Below are positions 60,601-64,000 of a DNA stretch of 64,000 bases, piece after piece; position 1 is the first letter of the stretch; each line of letters opens with the position of its first letter. The translations under genes were made by a program, and so were the position numbers. The notes beneath the pieces were generated by a model. That model searched no databases. It was not told the origin of the DNA and saw only the letters and a list, made by a program, of their open reading frames with translations. The DNA is from Caecitellus pseudoparvulus. Lineage: Eukaryota > Bigyra: Bicosoecida. The stretch is from NCBI GenBank assembly GCA_965644315.1, contig CBFFRQ010000053.1, positions 612,662-676,661 of the forward strand. Reading direction: 5' to 3'.

Positions 60601-63600
60601 ACACTGGGCGTGCCCGACACACTCGGGCTCCCGCTCACGCTCGCCGTGCCCGACACCGTGCCAGACGCCGTCCCACTCGCACTGGCCGTCGCCGTACCGC
60701 TCACACTGGGCGTGCCCGACACACTCGGGCTCCCGCTCACGCTCGCCGTGCCCGACACCGTGCCAGACGCCGTCCCACTCGCACTGGCCGTCGCCGTACC
60801 GCTCACACTGGGCGTGCCCGACACACTCGGGCTCCCGCTCACGCTCGCCGTGCCCGACACCGTACCAGACGCCGTCCCACTCGCACTGGCCGTCGCCGTA
60901 CCGCTCACACTGGGCGTGCCCGACACACTCGGGCTCCCGCTCACGCTCGCCGTCGCCGTACCGCTCACACTGGGCGTGCCCGACACACTCGGGCTCCCGC
61001 TCACGCTCGCCGTGCCCGACACCGTGCCAGACGCCGTCCCACTCGCACTGGCCGTCGCCGTACCGCTCACACTGGGCGTGCCCGACACACTCGGGCTCCC
61101 GCTCACGCTCGCCGTGCCCGACACCGTGCCAGACGCCGTCCCACTCGCACTGGCCGTCGCCGTACCGCTCACACTGGGCGTGCCCGACACACTCGGGCTC
61201 CCGCTCACGCTCGCCGTGCCCGACACCGTGCCAGACGCCGTCCCACTCGCACTGGCCGTCGCCGTACCGCTCACACTGGGCGTGCCCGACACACTCGGGC
61301 TCCCGCTCACGCTCGCCGTGCCCGACACCGTGCCAGACGCCGTCCCACTCGCACTGGCCGTCGCCGTACCGCTCACACTGGGCGTGCCCGACACACTCGG
61401 GCTCCCGCTCACGCTCGCCGTGCCCGACACCGTGCCAGACGCCGTCCCACTCGCACTGGCCGTCGCCGTACCGCTCACACTGGGCGTGCCCGACACACTC
61501 GGGCTCCCGCTCACGCTCGTCGTCGCCGTACCGCTCACACTGGGCGTGCCCGACACACTCGGGCTCCCGCTCACGCTCACACTGGGCGTGCCCGACACAC
61601 TCGGGCTCCCGCTCACGCTCGCCGTGCCCGACACCGTGCCAGACGCGGTCCCACTCGCACTGGCCGTCGCCGTACCGCTCACACTGGGCGTGCCCGACAC
61701 ACTCGGGCTCCCGCTCACGCTCGCCGTGCCCGACACCGTGCCAGACGCCGTCCCACTCGCACTGGCCGTCGCCGTACCGCTCACACTGGGCGTGCCCGAC
61801 ACACTCGGGCTCCCGCTCACGCTCGTCGTCGCCGTACCGCTCACACTGGGCGTGCCCGACACACTCGGGCTCCCGCTCACGCTCGCCGTGCCCGACACCG
61901 TGCCAGACGCCGTCCCACTCGCACTGGCCGTCGCCGTACCGCTCACACTGGGCGTGCCCGACACACTCGGGCTCCCGCTCACGCTCGCCGTGCCCGACAC
62001 CGTGCCAGACGCCGTCCCACTCGCACTGGCCGTCGCCGTACCGCTCACACTGGGCGTGCCCGACACACTCGGGCTCCCGCTCACGCTCGCCGTGCCCGAC
62101 ACCGTGCCAGACGCCGTCCCACTCGCACTGGCCGTCGCCGTACCGCTCACACTGGGCGTGCCCGACACACTCGGGCTCCCGCTCACGCTCGCCGTGCCCG
62201 ACACCGTGCCAGACGCCGTCCCACTCGCACTGGCCGTCGCCGTACCGCTCACACTGGGCGTGCCCGACACACTCGGGCTCCCGCTCACGCTCGTCGTCGC
62301 CGTACCGCTCACACTGGGCGTGCCCGACACACTCGGGCTCCCGCTCACGCTCACACTGGGCGTGCCCGACACACTCGGGCTCCCGCTCACGCTCGCCGTG
62401 CCCGACACCGTGCCAGACGCGGTCCCACTCGCACTGGCCGTCGCCGTACCGCTCACACTGGGCGTGCCCGACACACTCGGGCTCCCGCTCACGCTCGCCG
62501 TGCCCGACACCGTGCCAGACGCCGTCCCACTCGCACTCGTCGTCGCCGTACCGCTCACACTGGGCGTGCCCGACACACTCGGGCTCCCGCTCACGCTCGC
62601 CGTCGCCGTACCGCTCACACTGGGCGTGCCCGACACACTCGGGCTCCCGCTCACGCTCGCCGTGCCCGACACCGTGCCAGACGCCGTCCCACTCGCACTG
62701 GCCGTCGCCGTACCGCTCACACTGGGCGTGCCCGACACACTCGGGCTCCCGCTCACGCTCGCCGTGCCCGACACCGTGCCAGACGCCGTCCCACTCGCAC
62801 TGGCCGTCGCCGTACCGCTCACACTGGGCGTGCCCGACACACTCGGGCTCCCGCTCACGCTCGCCGTGCCCGACACCGTGCCAGACGCCGTCCCACTCGC
62901 ACTGGCCGTCGCCGTACCGCTCACACTGGGCGTGCCCGACACACTCGGGCTCCCGCTCACGCTCGCCGTGCCCGACACCGTGCCAGACGCCGTCCCACTC
63001 GCACTGGCCGTCGCCGTACCGCTCACACTGGGCGTGCCCGACACACTCGGGCTCCCGCTCACGCTCGTCGTCGCCGTACCGCTCACACTGGGCGTGCCCG
63101 ACACACTCGGGCTCCCGCTCACGCTCACACTGGGCGTGCCCGACACACTCGGGCTCCCGCTCACGCTCGCCGTGCCCGACACCGTGCCAGACGCGGTCCC
63201 ACTCGCACTGGCCGTCGCCGTACCGCTCACACTGGGCGTGCCCGACACACTCGGGCTCCCGCTCACGCTCGCCGTGCCCGACACCGTGCCAGACGCCGTC
63301 CCACTCGCACTGGCCGTCGCCGTACCGCTCACACTGGGCGTGCCCGACACACTACGGCTCCCGCTCACGCTCGTCGTCGCCGTACCGCTCACACTGGGCG
63401 TGCCCGACACACTCGGGCTCCCGCTCACGCTCGCCGTGCCCGACACCGTGCCAGACGCCGTCCCACTCGCACTGGCCGTCGCCGTACCGCTCACACTGGG
63501 CGTGCCCGACACACTCGGGCTCCCGCTCACGCTCGCCGTGCCCGACACCGTGCCAGACGCCGTCCCACTCGCACTGGCCGTCGCCGTACCGCTCACACTG

Positions 63601-64000
63601 GGCGTGCCCGACACACTCGGGCTCCCGCTCACGCTCGCCGTGCCCGACACCGTGCCAGACGCCGTCCCACTCGCACTGGCCGTCGCCGTACCGCTCACAC
63701 TGGGCGTGCCCGACACACTCGGGCTCCCGCTCACGCTCGCCGTGCCCGACACCGTGCCAGACGCCGTCCCACTCGCACTGGCCGTCGCCGTACCGCTCAC
63801 ACTGGGCGTGCCCGACACACTCGGGCTCCCGCTCACGCTCGTCGTCGCCGTACCGCTCACACTGGGCGTGCCCGACACACTCGGGCTCCCGCTCACGCTC
63901 ACACTGGGCGTGCCCGACACACTCGGGCTCCCGCTCACGCTCGCCGTGCCCGACACCGTGCCAGACGCGGTCCCACTCGCACTGGCCGTCGCCGTACCGC
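36687..64000 (-). CDS. Giant REJ-GPS membrane protein with mucin-like tandem-repeat stalk (partial, N-terminus outside window)
   Basis: One frame runs from the window edge to TGA 36,689-36,687, more than 9,100 codons without an intron or stop. In N-to-C order it has a Ser/Gly/Thr/Ala/Val repeat region (64,000-46,975), an irregular Ser/Thr spacer (to about 46,440) and a beta-rich ectodomain with REJ-like segments (about 46,400-42,450; CDDLYIDASLS, GRPLSFRWE). A GPS motif follows (about 42,420-42,280: CAWFD, W, GC, CxC, HLTAF; expected cleavage between L and T). Membrane segments are at about 42,110-42,025, 41,470-41,395, 41,385-41,285, 40,198-40,133 and 40,080-40,010. An RPKRLTVLF segment precedes TM2, as in polycystin-1. 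There is a roughly 1,000-residue Pro/Ala/Arg tail and a PDZ-like end (about 36,950-36,700; LGAEF...GDSLVAVDG). It is probably a surface adhesion or mechanosensory receptor. No PLAT domain was recognised. Confidence 0.85.
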   Translation of the reverse strand, partial: GTATASASGTASGTVSGTASVSGSPSVSGTPSVSVSGSPSVSGTPSVSGTATTSVSGSPSVSGTPSVSGTATASASGTASGTVSGTASVSGSPSVSGTPSVSGTATASASGTASGTVSGTASVSGSPSVSGTPSVSGTATASASGTASGTVSGTASVSGSPSVSGTPSVSGTATASASGTASGTVSGTASVSGSPSVSGTPSVSGTATTSVSGSRSVSGTPSVSGTATASASGTASGTVSGTASVSGSPSVSGTPSVSGTATASASGTASGTVSGTASVSGSPSVSGTPSVSVSGSPSVSGTPSVSGTATTSVSGSPSVSGTPSVSGTATASASGTASGTVSGTASVSGSPSVSGTPSVSGTATASASGTASGTVSGTASVSGSPSVSGTPSVSGTATASASGTASGTVSGTASVSGSPSVSGTPSVSGTATASASGTASGTVSGTASVSGSPSVSGTPSVSGTATASVSGSPSVSGTPSVSGTATTSASGTASGTVSGTASVSGSPSVSGTPSVSGTATASASGTASGTVSGTASVSGSPSVSGTPSVSVSGSPSVSGTPSVSGTATTSVSGSPSVSGTPSVSGTATASASGTASGTVSGTASVSGSPSVSGTPSVSGTATASASGTASGTVSGTASVSGSPSVSGTPSVSGTATASASGTASGTVSGTASVSGSPSVSGTPSVSGTATASASGTASGTVSGTASVSGSPSVSGTPSVSGTATTSVSGSPSVSGTPSVSGTATASASGTASGTVSGTASVSGSPSVSGTPSVSGTATASASGTASGTVSGTASVSGSPSVSGTPSVSVSGSPSVSGTPSVSGTATTSVSGSPSVSGTPSVSGTATASASGTASGTVSGTASVSGSPSVSGTPSVSGTATASASGTASGTVSGTASVSGSPSVSGTPSVSGTATASASGTASGTVSGTASVSGSPSVSGTPSVSGTATASASGTASGTVSGTASVSGSPSVSGTPSVSGTATASASGTASGTVSGTASVSGSPSVSGTPSVSGTATASVSGSPSVSGTPSVSGTATASASGTASGTVSGTASVSGSPSVSGTPSVSGTATASASGTASGTVSGTASVSGSPSVSGTPSVSGTATASASGTASGTVSGTASVSGSPSVSGTPSVSGTATASASGTASGTVSGTASVSGSPSVSGTPSVSGTATASASGTASGTVSGTASVSGSPSVSGTPSVSGTATASVSGSPSVSGTPSVSGTATASASGTASGTVSGTASVSGSPSVSGTPSVSGTATASASGTASGTVSGTASVSGSPSVSGTPSVSGTATTSVSGSPSVSGTPSVSGTATASASGTASGTVSGTASVSGSPSVSGTPSVSGTATASASGTASGTVSGTASVSGSPSVSGTPSVSGTATTSVSGSPSVSGTPSVSGTATASASGTASGTVSGTASVSGSPSVSGTPSVSGTATASASGTASGTVSGTASVSGSPSVSGTPSVSGTATASASGTASGTVSGTASVSGSPSVSGTPSVSGTATTSVSGSPSVSGTPSVSGTATASASGTASGTVSGTASVSGSPSVSGTPSVSGTATASVSGSPSVSGTPSVSGTATASASGTASGTVSGTASVSGSPSVSGTPSVSGTATASASGTASGTVSGTASVSGSPSVSGTPSVSGTATASASGTASGTVSGTASVSGSPSVSGTPSVSGTATASASGTASGTVSGTASVSGSPSVSGTPSVSGTATASASGTASGTVSGTANVSGSPSVSGTPSVSGTATASASGTASGTVSGTASVSGSPSVSGTPSVSGTATTSVSGSPSVSGTPSVSGTATASASGTASGTVSGTASVSGSPSVSGTPSVSGTATASASGTASGTVSGTASVSGSPSVSGTPSVSGTATASASGTASGTVSGTASVSGSPSVSGTPSVSGTATASASGTASGTVSGTASVSGSPSVSGTPSVSGTATASASGTASGTVSGTASVSGSPSVSGTPSVSGTATASVSGSPSVSGTPSVSGTATASASGTASGTVSGTASVSGSPSVSGTPSVSGTATASASGTASGTVSGTASVSGSPSVSGTPSVSGTATTSVSGSPSVSGTPSVSGTATASASGTASGTVSGTASVSGSPSVSGTPSVSGTATASASGTASGTVSGTASVSGSPSVSGTPSVSGTATASVSGSPSVSGTPSVSGTATASASGTASGTVSGTASVSGSPSVSGTPSVSGTATASASGTASGTVSGTASVSGSPSVSGTPSVSGTATASASGTASGTVSGTASVSGSPSVSGTPSVSGTATASASGTASGTVSGTASVSGSPSVSGTPSVSGTATASASGTASGTVSGTASVSGSPSVSGTPSVSGTATASVSGSPSVSGTPSVSGTATASASGTASGTVSGTASVSGSPSVSGTPSVSGTATASASGTASGTVSGTASVSGSPSVSGTPSVSGTATTSVSGSPSVSGTPSVSGTATASASGTASGTVSGTASVSGSPSVSGTPSVSGTATASASGTASGTVSGTASVSGSPSVSGTPSVSGTATASASGTASGTVSGTASVSGSPSVSGTPSVSGTATASASGTASGTVSGTASVSGSPSVSGTPSVSGTATASASGTASGTVSGTASVSGSPSVSGTPSVSGTATASASGTASGTVSGTANVSGSPSVSGTPSVSGTATTSVSGSPSVSGTPSVSGTATASASGTASGTVSGTASVSGSPSVSGTPSVSGTATASVSGSPSVSGTPSVSGTATASASGTASGTVSGTASVSGSPSVSGTPSVSGTATASASGTASGTVSGTASVSGSPSVSGTPSVSGTATASASGTASGTVSGTASVSGSPSVSGTPSVSGTATASASGTASGTVSGTASVSGSPSVSGTPSVSGTATASASGTASGTVSGTASVSGSPSVSGTPSVSGTATASASGTASGTVSGTASVSGSPSVSGTPSVSGTATTSVSGSPSVSGTPSVSGTATASASGTASGTVSGTASVSGSPSVSGTPSVSGTATASASGTASGTVSGTANVSGSPSVSGTPSVSGTATASASGTASGTVSGTASVSGSPSVSGTPSVSGTATASASGTASGTVSGTASVSGSPSVSGTPSVSGTATASVSGSPSVSGTPSVSGTATASASGTASGTVSGTASVSGSPSVSGTPSVSGTATASASGTASGTVSGTASVSGSPSVSGTPSVSGTATASASGTASGTVSGTASVSGSPSVSGTPSVSGTATASASGTASGTVSGTASVSGSPSVSGTPSVSGTATASASGTASGTVSGTASVSGSPSVSGTPSVSGTATASASGTASGTVSGTASVSGSPSVSGTPSVSGTATASASGTASGTVSGTASVSGSPSVSGTPSVSGTATASASGTASGTVSGTASVSGSPSVSGTPSVSGTATASASGTASGTVSGTASVSGSPSVSGTPSVSGTATASASGTASGTVSGTASVSGSPSVSGTPSVSGTATTSVSGSPSVSGTPSVSGTATASASGTASGTVSGTASVSGSPSVSGTPSVSGTATASVSGSPSVSGTPSVSGTATASASGTASGTVSGTASVSGSPSVSGTPSVSGTATASASGTASGTVSGTASVSGSPSVSGTPSVSGTATASASGTASGTVSGTASVSGSPSVSGTPSVSGTATASVSGSPSVSGTPSVSGTATASASGTASGTVSGTASVSGSPSVSGTPSVSGTATASASGTASGTVSGTASVSGSPSVSGTPSVSGTATASASGTASGTVSGTASVSGSPSVSGTPSVSGTATASASGTASGTVSGTASVSGSPSVSGTPSVSGTATASASGTASGTVSGTASVSGSPSVSGTPSVSGTATASASGTASGTVSGTASVSGSPSVSGTPSVSGTATTSVSGSPSVSGTPSVSGTATASASGTASGTVSGTASVSGSPSVSGTPSVSGTATASASGTASGTVSGTASVSGSPSVSGTPSVSGTATASASGTASGTVSGTASVSGSPSVSGTPSVSGTATASASGTASGTVSGTASVSGSPSVSGTPSVSGTATASVSGSPSVSGTPSVSGTATASASGTASGTVSGTASVSGSPSVSGTPSVSGTATASASGTASGTVSGTASVSGSPSVSGTPSVSGTATASASGTASGTVSGTASVSGSPSVSGTPSVSGTATASASGTASGTVSGTASVSGSPSVSGTPSVSGTATASASGTASGTVSGTASVSGSPSVSGTPSVSGTATSSVSGSPSVSGTPSVSGTATASASGTASGTVSGTASVSGSPSVSGTPSVSGTATASASGTASGTVSGTASVSGSPSVSGTPSVSGTATASASGSPSVSGTPSVSGTATASASGTASGTVSGTASVSGSPSVSGTPSVSGTATASASGTASGTVSGTASVSGSPSVSGTPSVSGTATASASGTASGTVSGTANVSGSPSVSGTPSVSGTATASASGTASGTVSGTASVSGSPSVSGTPSVSGTATSSVSGSPSVSGTPSVSGTATASASGTASGTVSGTASVSGSPSVSGTPSVSGTATASVSGSPSVSGTPSVSGTATASASGTASGTVSGTASVSGSPSVSGTPSVSGTATASASGTASGTVSGTASVSGSPSVSGTPSVSGTATASASGAASGTVSGTASVSGSPSVSGTPSVSGTATASASGTASGTVSGTASVSGSPSVSGTPSVSGTATASASGTASGTVSGTASVSGSPSVSGTPSVSGTATASASGTASGTVSGTASVSGSPSVSGTPSVSGTATASASGTASGTVSGTASVSGSPSVSGTPSVSGTATASASGAASGTVSGTASVSGSPSVSGTPSVSGTATASASGTASGTVSGTASVSGSPSVSGTPSVSGTATTSVSGSPSVSGTPSVSGTATASASGTASGTVSGTASVSGSPSVSGTPSVSGTATASASGTASGTVSGTASVSGSPSVSGTPSVSGTATASASGTASGTVSGTASVSGSPSVSGTPSVSGTATASASGTASGTVSGTASVSGSPSVSGTPSVSGTATASASGTASGTVSGTASVSGSPSVSGTPSVSGTATASVSGSPSVSGTPSVSGTATASASGTASGTVSGTASVSGSPSVSGTPSVSGTATASASGTASGTVSGTASVSGSPSVSGTPSVSGTATASASGTASGTVSGTASVSGSPSVSGTPSVSGTATASASGTASGTVSGTASVSGSPSVSGTPSVSGTATTSVSGSPSVSGTPSVSGTATASASGTASGTVSGTASVSGSPSVSGTPSVSGTATASASGTASGTVSGTASVSGSPSVSGTPSVSGTATASASGTASGTVSGTASVSGSPSVSGTPSVSGTATASASGTASGTVSGTASVSGSPSVSGTPSVSGTATSSVSGTPSVSGTATSSVSGTPSVSGTATASVSGTPSVSGTATSSVSGTPSVSGTATSSVSGTPSVSGTATSSVSGTASVSGTATSSVSGTATSSMSGTATSSVSGTASVSGTATSSVSGTPSVSGTATSSVSGTASVSGTATSSVSGTATSSMSGTPSVSGTATSSVSGTPSVSGTATSSMSGTPSVSGTATSSVSGTPSVSGTATSSVSGTASVSGTATSSVSGTPSVSGTATSSMSGTPSVSGTATSSVSGTPSVSGTATSSVSGTPSVSGTATSSVSGTPSVSGTATSSVSGTPSVSGTATSSVSGTPSVSGTATSSVSGTPSVSGTATSSVSGTPSVSGTATSSVSGTPSVSGTSSLTSSASVTSTPTSSSSVTASVTSSVSPTRTSSVSLGASSSPSSRSTGTSTMTSSSSRTASPTPSSSQTASGSPSSSPTSSSSGTASVTPSSSVTPSATSTITGTPSSTSSGTASRSPSRSVSPSRTGTVTPTSSGTVSVSAVATPSSSASSAPTQSVGASPTRTSSATPTSSATPSPSNLLPAPHLGRAVFNSIGARVVVSFGDDTDQAGLGGKFPCSALFSVSVASEQVFSELPLGTAALEEEAEAAGVTPGHFALDRMLGDGAFCAWASQREVMVSLGAGALLPVGQQLDLLPEKVRRAGGYSEAASGIFFTEAPLNAVAPTIVVKYAQRLGQCDDLYIDASLSTGGAGRPLSFRWEATHFDVAAGAGGSGAQDLMAALVDATTSNSDTVSFPREKLQPGGKYTINLIATNFFQLTSSLAAQRQLVTISVSAAQLPAVQIFGGRSKETPRSRELVLSAVGSAPSCMADAVIPLEYSWRQVSGPSQVSFVQLPDPRAVRIPAGELLAVGASYSFEVTASILGATEHLSSAAIAEVSLSQQAVVPVIEGGSRTAGVLEPLQVSAGRSFDPDISPSVSGVSGIPAGASHQYWFEWSCRVRSTGKSCSELLPAGEFAGLSTIDAFSVSPVLLGEYQGQDLEVGVNVSSVLLFDSSQTWKWAYTSATYTILAGAVPRVTVSQPAGTLLVPSASGTAFKVDVSTRLVLSGAASFSDSALGSQFVFQWNVEAGDVGGTTAGDLFSTPLDQARVALRAGALTPGAAYTLRLDATSAEHPQLGGSTRVFLLANRAPSAGFLESARSTGKALKDTFRFRALRWVDDPEDMPLRYSFWVDPSGGIPSQEELLAKAVGTPLGAKSQDNSIATVLPISTHPQSLVTVVLYVEDSLGSTASSFVRVTASQPLEDGEDPEFAAVSFVSDQVGSATQALAEGNGAKSMAAVSSLAGLLGSASSRQARRSLGGTTAPRFLSGDRNPYVAVVRRHIPFLEFEGLEGLEGSEELTPPVRRQLEDEGGPDPISERAELRERLGRAVQAGLELVVVDDTMRAVALSGLAQVTARPEEVSPSLLNVSHSIVRSLLVSADGQDQVTSSLPIASSMLQVASQLIDADSAVETSRLLQAKRLLRSWVGQHSKGRPSKRAVEDAELALEAEFSSRSCSSDTLRQLASLVHEIAASMTAGALANEGPLMVSSISDSSSIACPSSNFGGVAVQGQVVSLRQGARSGGVLLVPGSGIAPEAVEACHVGDLSDMMTRPVNTQRAAFEFDSGFVDSYDGTENSVALLFAEFRSRPFCTALPDPGDPFVARENGTLSAAAQPLSSFVTDVTLVRGSSEGESSSQSLHLPPSRSGLAYIHLPLVGLKRDMLELPLVHYADSARRRGTSCTKDTLMSEEARLSVPLCPEVGARGAFGELSERQASILDTLTSGDLKARLLSSSPPPAGVHSILRSKDLGELAAQHVVTCPDNASEAWWAGGSEDAAWLDPYRSGSAILEVACPLGTVNVTCTEDMARGNVSVTCPAAAITAACAWFDPGNSSWETEGCVAYAVNATHLSCACDHLTAFSSRFARIGSGLKTTFSGATARQRREPSPDDDDEVQGNSTSTEGGEDNGPVGGGRGSDSAFLADQTYVVVLLSALAVAFVGLLALGIVLDGFQHKHFLAALAEDEEVTMVRNMERVTLRSRGLQHKADGWNVGNERVDQREHYDWARQTCIPCIELRGTRMGDRVAAPTEENTLTGLDQLVAASLGGITSSVSRLSSLGSNVSRTCEHDLYLARKDCVHPERSDGVLTEDRAVRKEGQQQLANRSASLFWRAGLLRLVFQHPILSLCFRFDPRLSRPKRLTVLFTSLVAALAAAAFVFDAAGVVEGQEPVWYELLLLGLISSAVQIPFSLLVSWCLSFAASAEFANAHPALAAEIAARKSFEEEARQQPHFAREVSDEHLYFPSRSRSVYASEQGISQGAASATSGWEREFDDSQSLQSTSPNPEGEKEVHLVHQLRLDVDACGGRVSIPLSHCAAPAPAPDSILHPNDSDVDTEDELLYGWFDAPLCCLENFTVCVQACSRHPSQRAEWVRVSREADFDPWGCCWTGSAARVAPPAPGSIEEAVILDKVGPDTAQRMRARWALRREEIRSSSRACCRVDPEHAVAFPSLSALIARSLQKLAVKAWCRRYPLVGHAVQEAEAHSIEGIDRQTSPVAVSTTSASSTSTLAHQWQPDQEGSMRYVCQCCTLLPPIALRQLASAHCCVYIDGPGRPISWLLGWETPLAWLGVICAHALMLSFILLFGLSRGPGVLLSYVQTFCTTQAVVFLLIHPALILLSMLWSLVLRPSVSPAVAWLPGCGVYCLGLGGRQGPHSRGLSARMEHLTLLRASGRATGLQSHEALVALGSTPVLHAGREGGMVAWLRRQVARAFYAMQRHIHGRAPGSKDIRAQSHSSERGEVPAVGNDGGSPQAGQSPHRLLSTSVRATSSSGEEVVFAASDLDAEGHQFDTAAAEDESDDLQVASRTQGGGEAANQSVAGSRMMLDGRAGALRLAAPSSQQPHGNFGAGPAEHFVPGPRKAGAAPQGPPTTTVKDLLKGKVHAPPITAEVLLQQRCARHYLRERYGKDILELLAPHASLPEQAASSRPASGVRAHSRAWSVLLRAARSGALRRALTHSSPRAGATPSAPEEEGPLHSTPPSAVVVDGAEPGMSAPQSSRRTLSSIVEESPAVAKRGGGPPRIFLAHDSGGASVRVSIVDSTAAHGSTSRSVSAPRPFRHQRGGRLDRTSIAIDIQSARPVRRPAARRSVTIAPPPAVAAHAVVTAMGGGLLATLRALGVPDAAEGVIGQPQEVPPQHRRAGSSQPQLAANPDQIARVTSMPPPAPAAAAPCTGLPETGPAPEPHLSEAAEVPPSVRHGRQLGAQLSLTQEVQPSSPRGVVEVPVPSPVAAAAVTAPARRGDMSMPASVQVQAAEVHLPRTGTVQALDLAGLGLLSSTGRGRGRVALLAPAPAPPAHPTTTLATRGPGPAALPQRGGEVPMARGSDVWFMPGAQAGREVPPVMRVAWLPLPDAPGAAPSEAPAERGAAPGTDLDGPVESASLGRLAQSSAASLPPLSLTLYTPRAGKVHVLVPAPPAQASAVTTPAQRGPGPGPVPGHFRVEATEAAAFGRGIAYAGVSMRRSVVSAADPRLVNLAPVGPGGTGPWREGPQRGGAPHEAVSEACEVSPAHRAATAAGASPAGALESGTCYEVQHTRIHITLAPLAPHPRERTGEDVAGRGGGPGQLLLRGPDTAPTVSRPTSTLRRVQALVVAPAPVQVPGAGQPSALAGSSAPAVHSGPPSASLSAAALAAASAPAQLVRVQAPASRLGAEFRDGRVIALHNDRAAAGVVAVGDSLVAVDGLVRGDAAQVMGEGAQPPAGSPVSVEQLQAALRAAACREDEVEGVVHFWHGGD
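46975..48060 (-). repeat. 42-bp tandem array (14-residue unit) in the giant gene
   Basis: Units encode SGTPSVSGTATSSV with variants (P to A, V to M) and some half units of 18-24 bp. Third-position changes are more frequent than in the adjacent 102-bp array (for example gccgtg/gctgtg, ctcgac/ctggac), so this block looks older or less homogenised. All units are multiples of 3, so the frame is kept. Confidence 0.9.
48061..64000 (-). repeat. 102-/60-bp tandem array (34- and 20-residue units), continues beyond window
   Basis: The main unit is 102 bp: SGSPSVSGTPSV followed by SGTATASASGTASGTV and SGTASV. A shorter 60-bp form lacks the middle 14 residues and ends in TATTSV, TATASV or TATSSV. About 16 kb is occupied, on the order of 150 units (not counted exactly). 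Units are almost identical, with rare marker changes (GTA for GTG at 57,468 and 60,864; an Asn variant at about 50,855, 55,007, 56,105 and 58,811). Predicted product: extended, potentially heavily O-glycosylated stalk. Confidence 0.95.
61579..64000 (-). repeat. 774-bp higher-order repeat
   Basis: A 42-bp variant unit (SGTPSVSVSG junction) recurs at 61,579, 62,353, 63,127 and 63,901, exactly 774 bp apart. A GCGGTC marker recurs at 61,647, 62,421, 63,195 and 63,969, also exactly 774 bp apart. 774 equals six 102-bp, two 60-bp and one 42-bp unit. At least three full copies are visible, with a few private changes (for example about 63,352). Confidence 0.9.

Noticed and set aside
48061-64000. Tandem array as a CRISPR or non-coding satellite
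   Set aside because: There are no unique spacers, all units are multiples of 3 bp, and the frame runs without a stop into a GPS/transmembrane protein.

Overview
The window is nuclear DNA from a GC-rich, flagellated eukaryote. Genes carry short spliceosomal introns (about 63-216 nt, mostly with GTGCGT or GTGAG donors), are packed tightly on both strands and have eukaryote-specific products: IFT80, CLUAP1/IFT38, an SPEF2/CPC1 relic, eIF4G, CDC5, ARPC5, TFIIA-gamma and an AGC kinase. Arp2/3, intraflagellar transport and a very large REJ-GPS membrane protein point to a unicellular protist. A heterotrophic or stramenopile-like lineage is my guess and cannot be proven from this sequence.

Region 1 (1-16,200) has an unusual history. 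A partial gene X (1-804) runs convergently into the 3' tail of an eIF4G gene (881-987), which is cut off. There follow a degenerate CR/RHS-like P-loop ATPase gene (copy 1, 1391-3064), an SPEF2/CPC1 pseudogene with stops and frameshifts (about 3.88-11.49 kb), and an intact ATPase-nuclease gene (copy 2, 12,074-14,896). Then about 300 bp of the gene X/eIF4G junction (686-987) is repeated at 15,127-15,421, and the complete eIF4G gene follows. The layout looks like a roughly 14.1-kb block inserted at the gene X/eIF4G junction with a long target duplication.

Region 2 (15.3-36.5 kb) is ordinary compact gene space. It holds eIF4G (-), an unknown protein (-), a single-TM protein (+), a divergent TFIIA-gamma (-), a myristoylated S6K/AKT-like kinase (+), an organelle-targeted RsuA/RluB pseudouridine synthase (-), CLUAP1/IFT38 (-), an SLC35F-type transporter (-), IFT80 (+), ARPC5 (-) and CDC5 (-). 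I resolved exon structures from splice signals and conserved family motifs. Neighbouring 3' ends can be 6-50 bp apart.

Region 3 (36.7-64.0 kb) is one uninterrupted minus-strand reading frame of more than 9,100 codons that leaves the window. From N to C it has a Ser/Thr/Gly/Ala/Val repeat array (102-, 60- and 42-bp units, with an exact 774-bp higher-order period near the edge), a 42-bp-unit array, a Ser/Thr-rich spacer, a REJ/PKD-like ectodomain, a GPS motif, at least five membrane segments, a long low-complexity tail and a PDZ-like C-terminus. It resembles polycystin-1-type receptors with a mucin-like stalk.

I saw no tRNA, rRNA or CRISPR. Promoters and polyadenylation sites could not be called with confidence.
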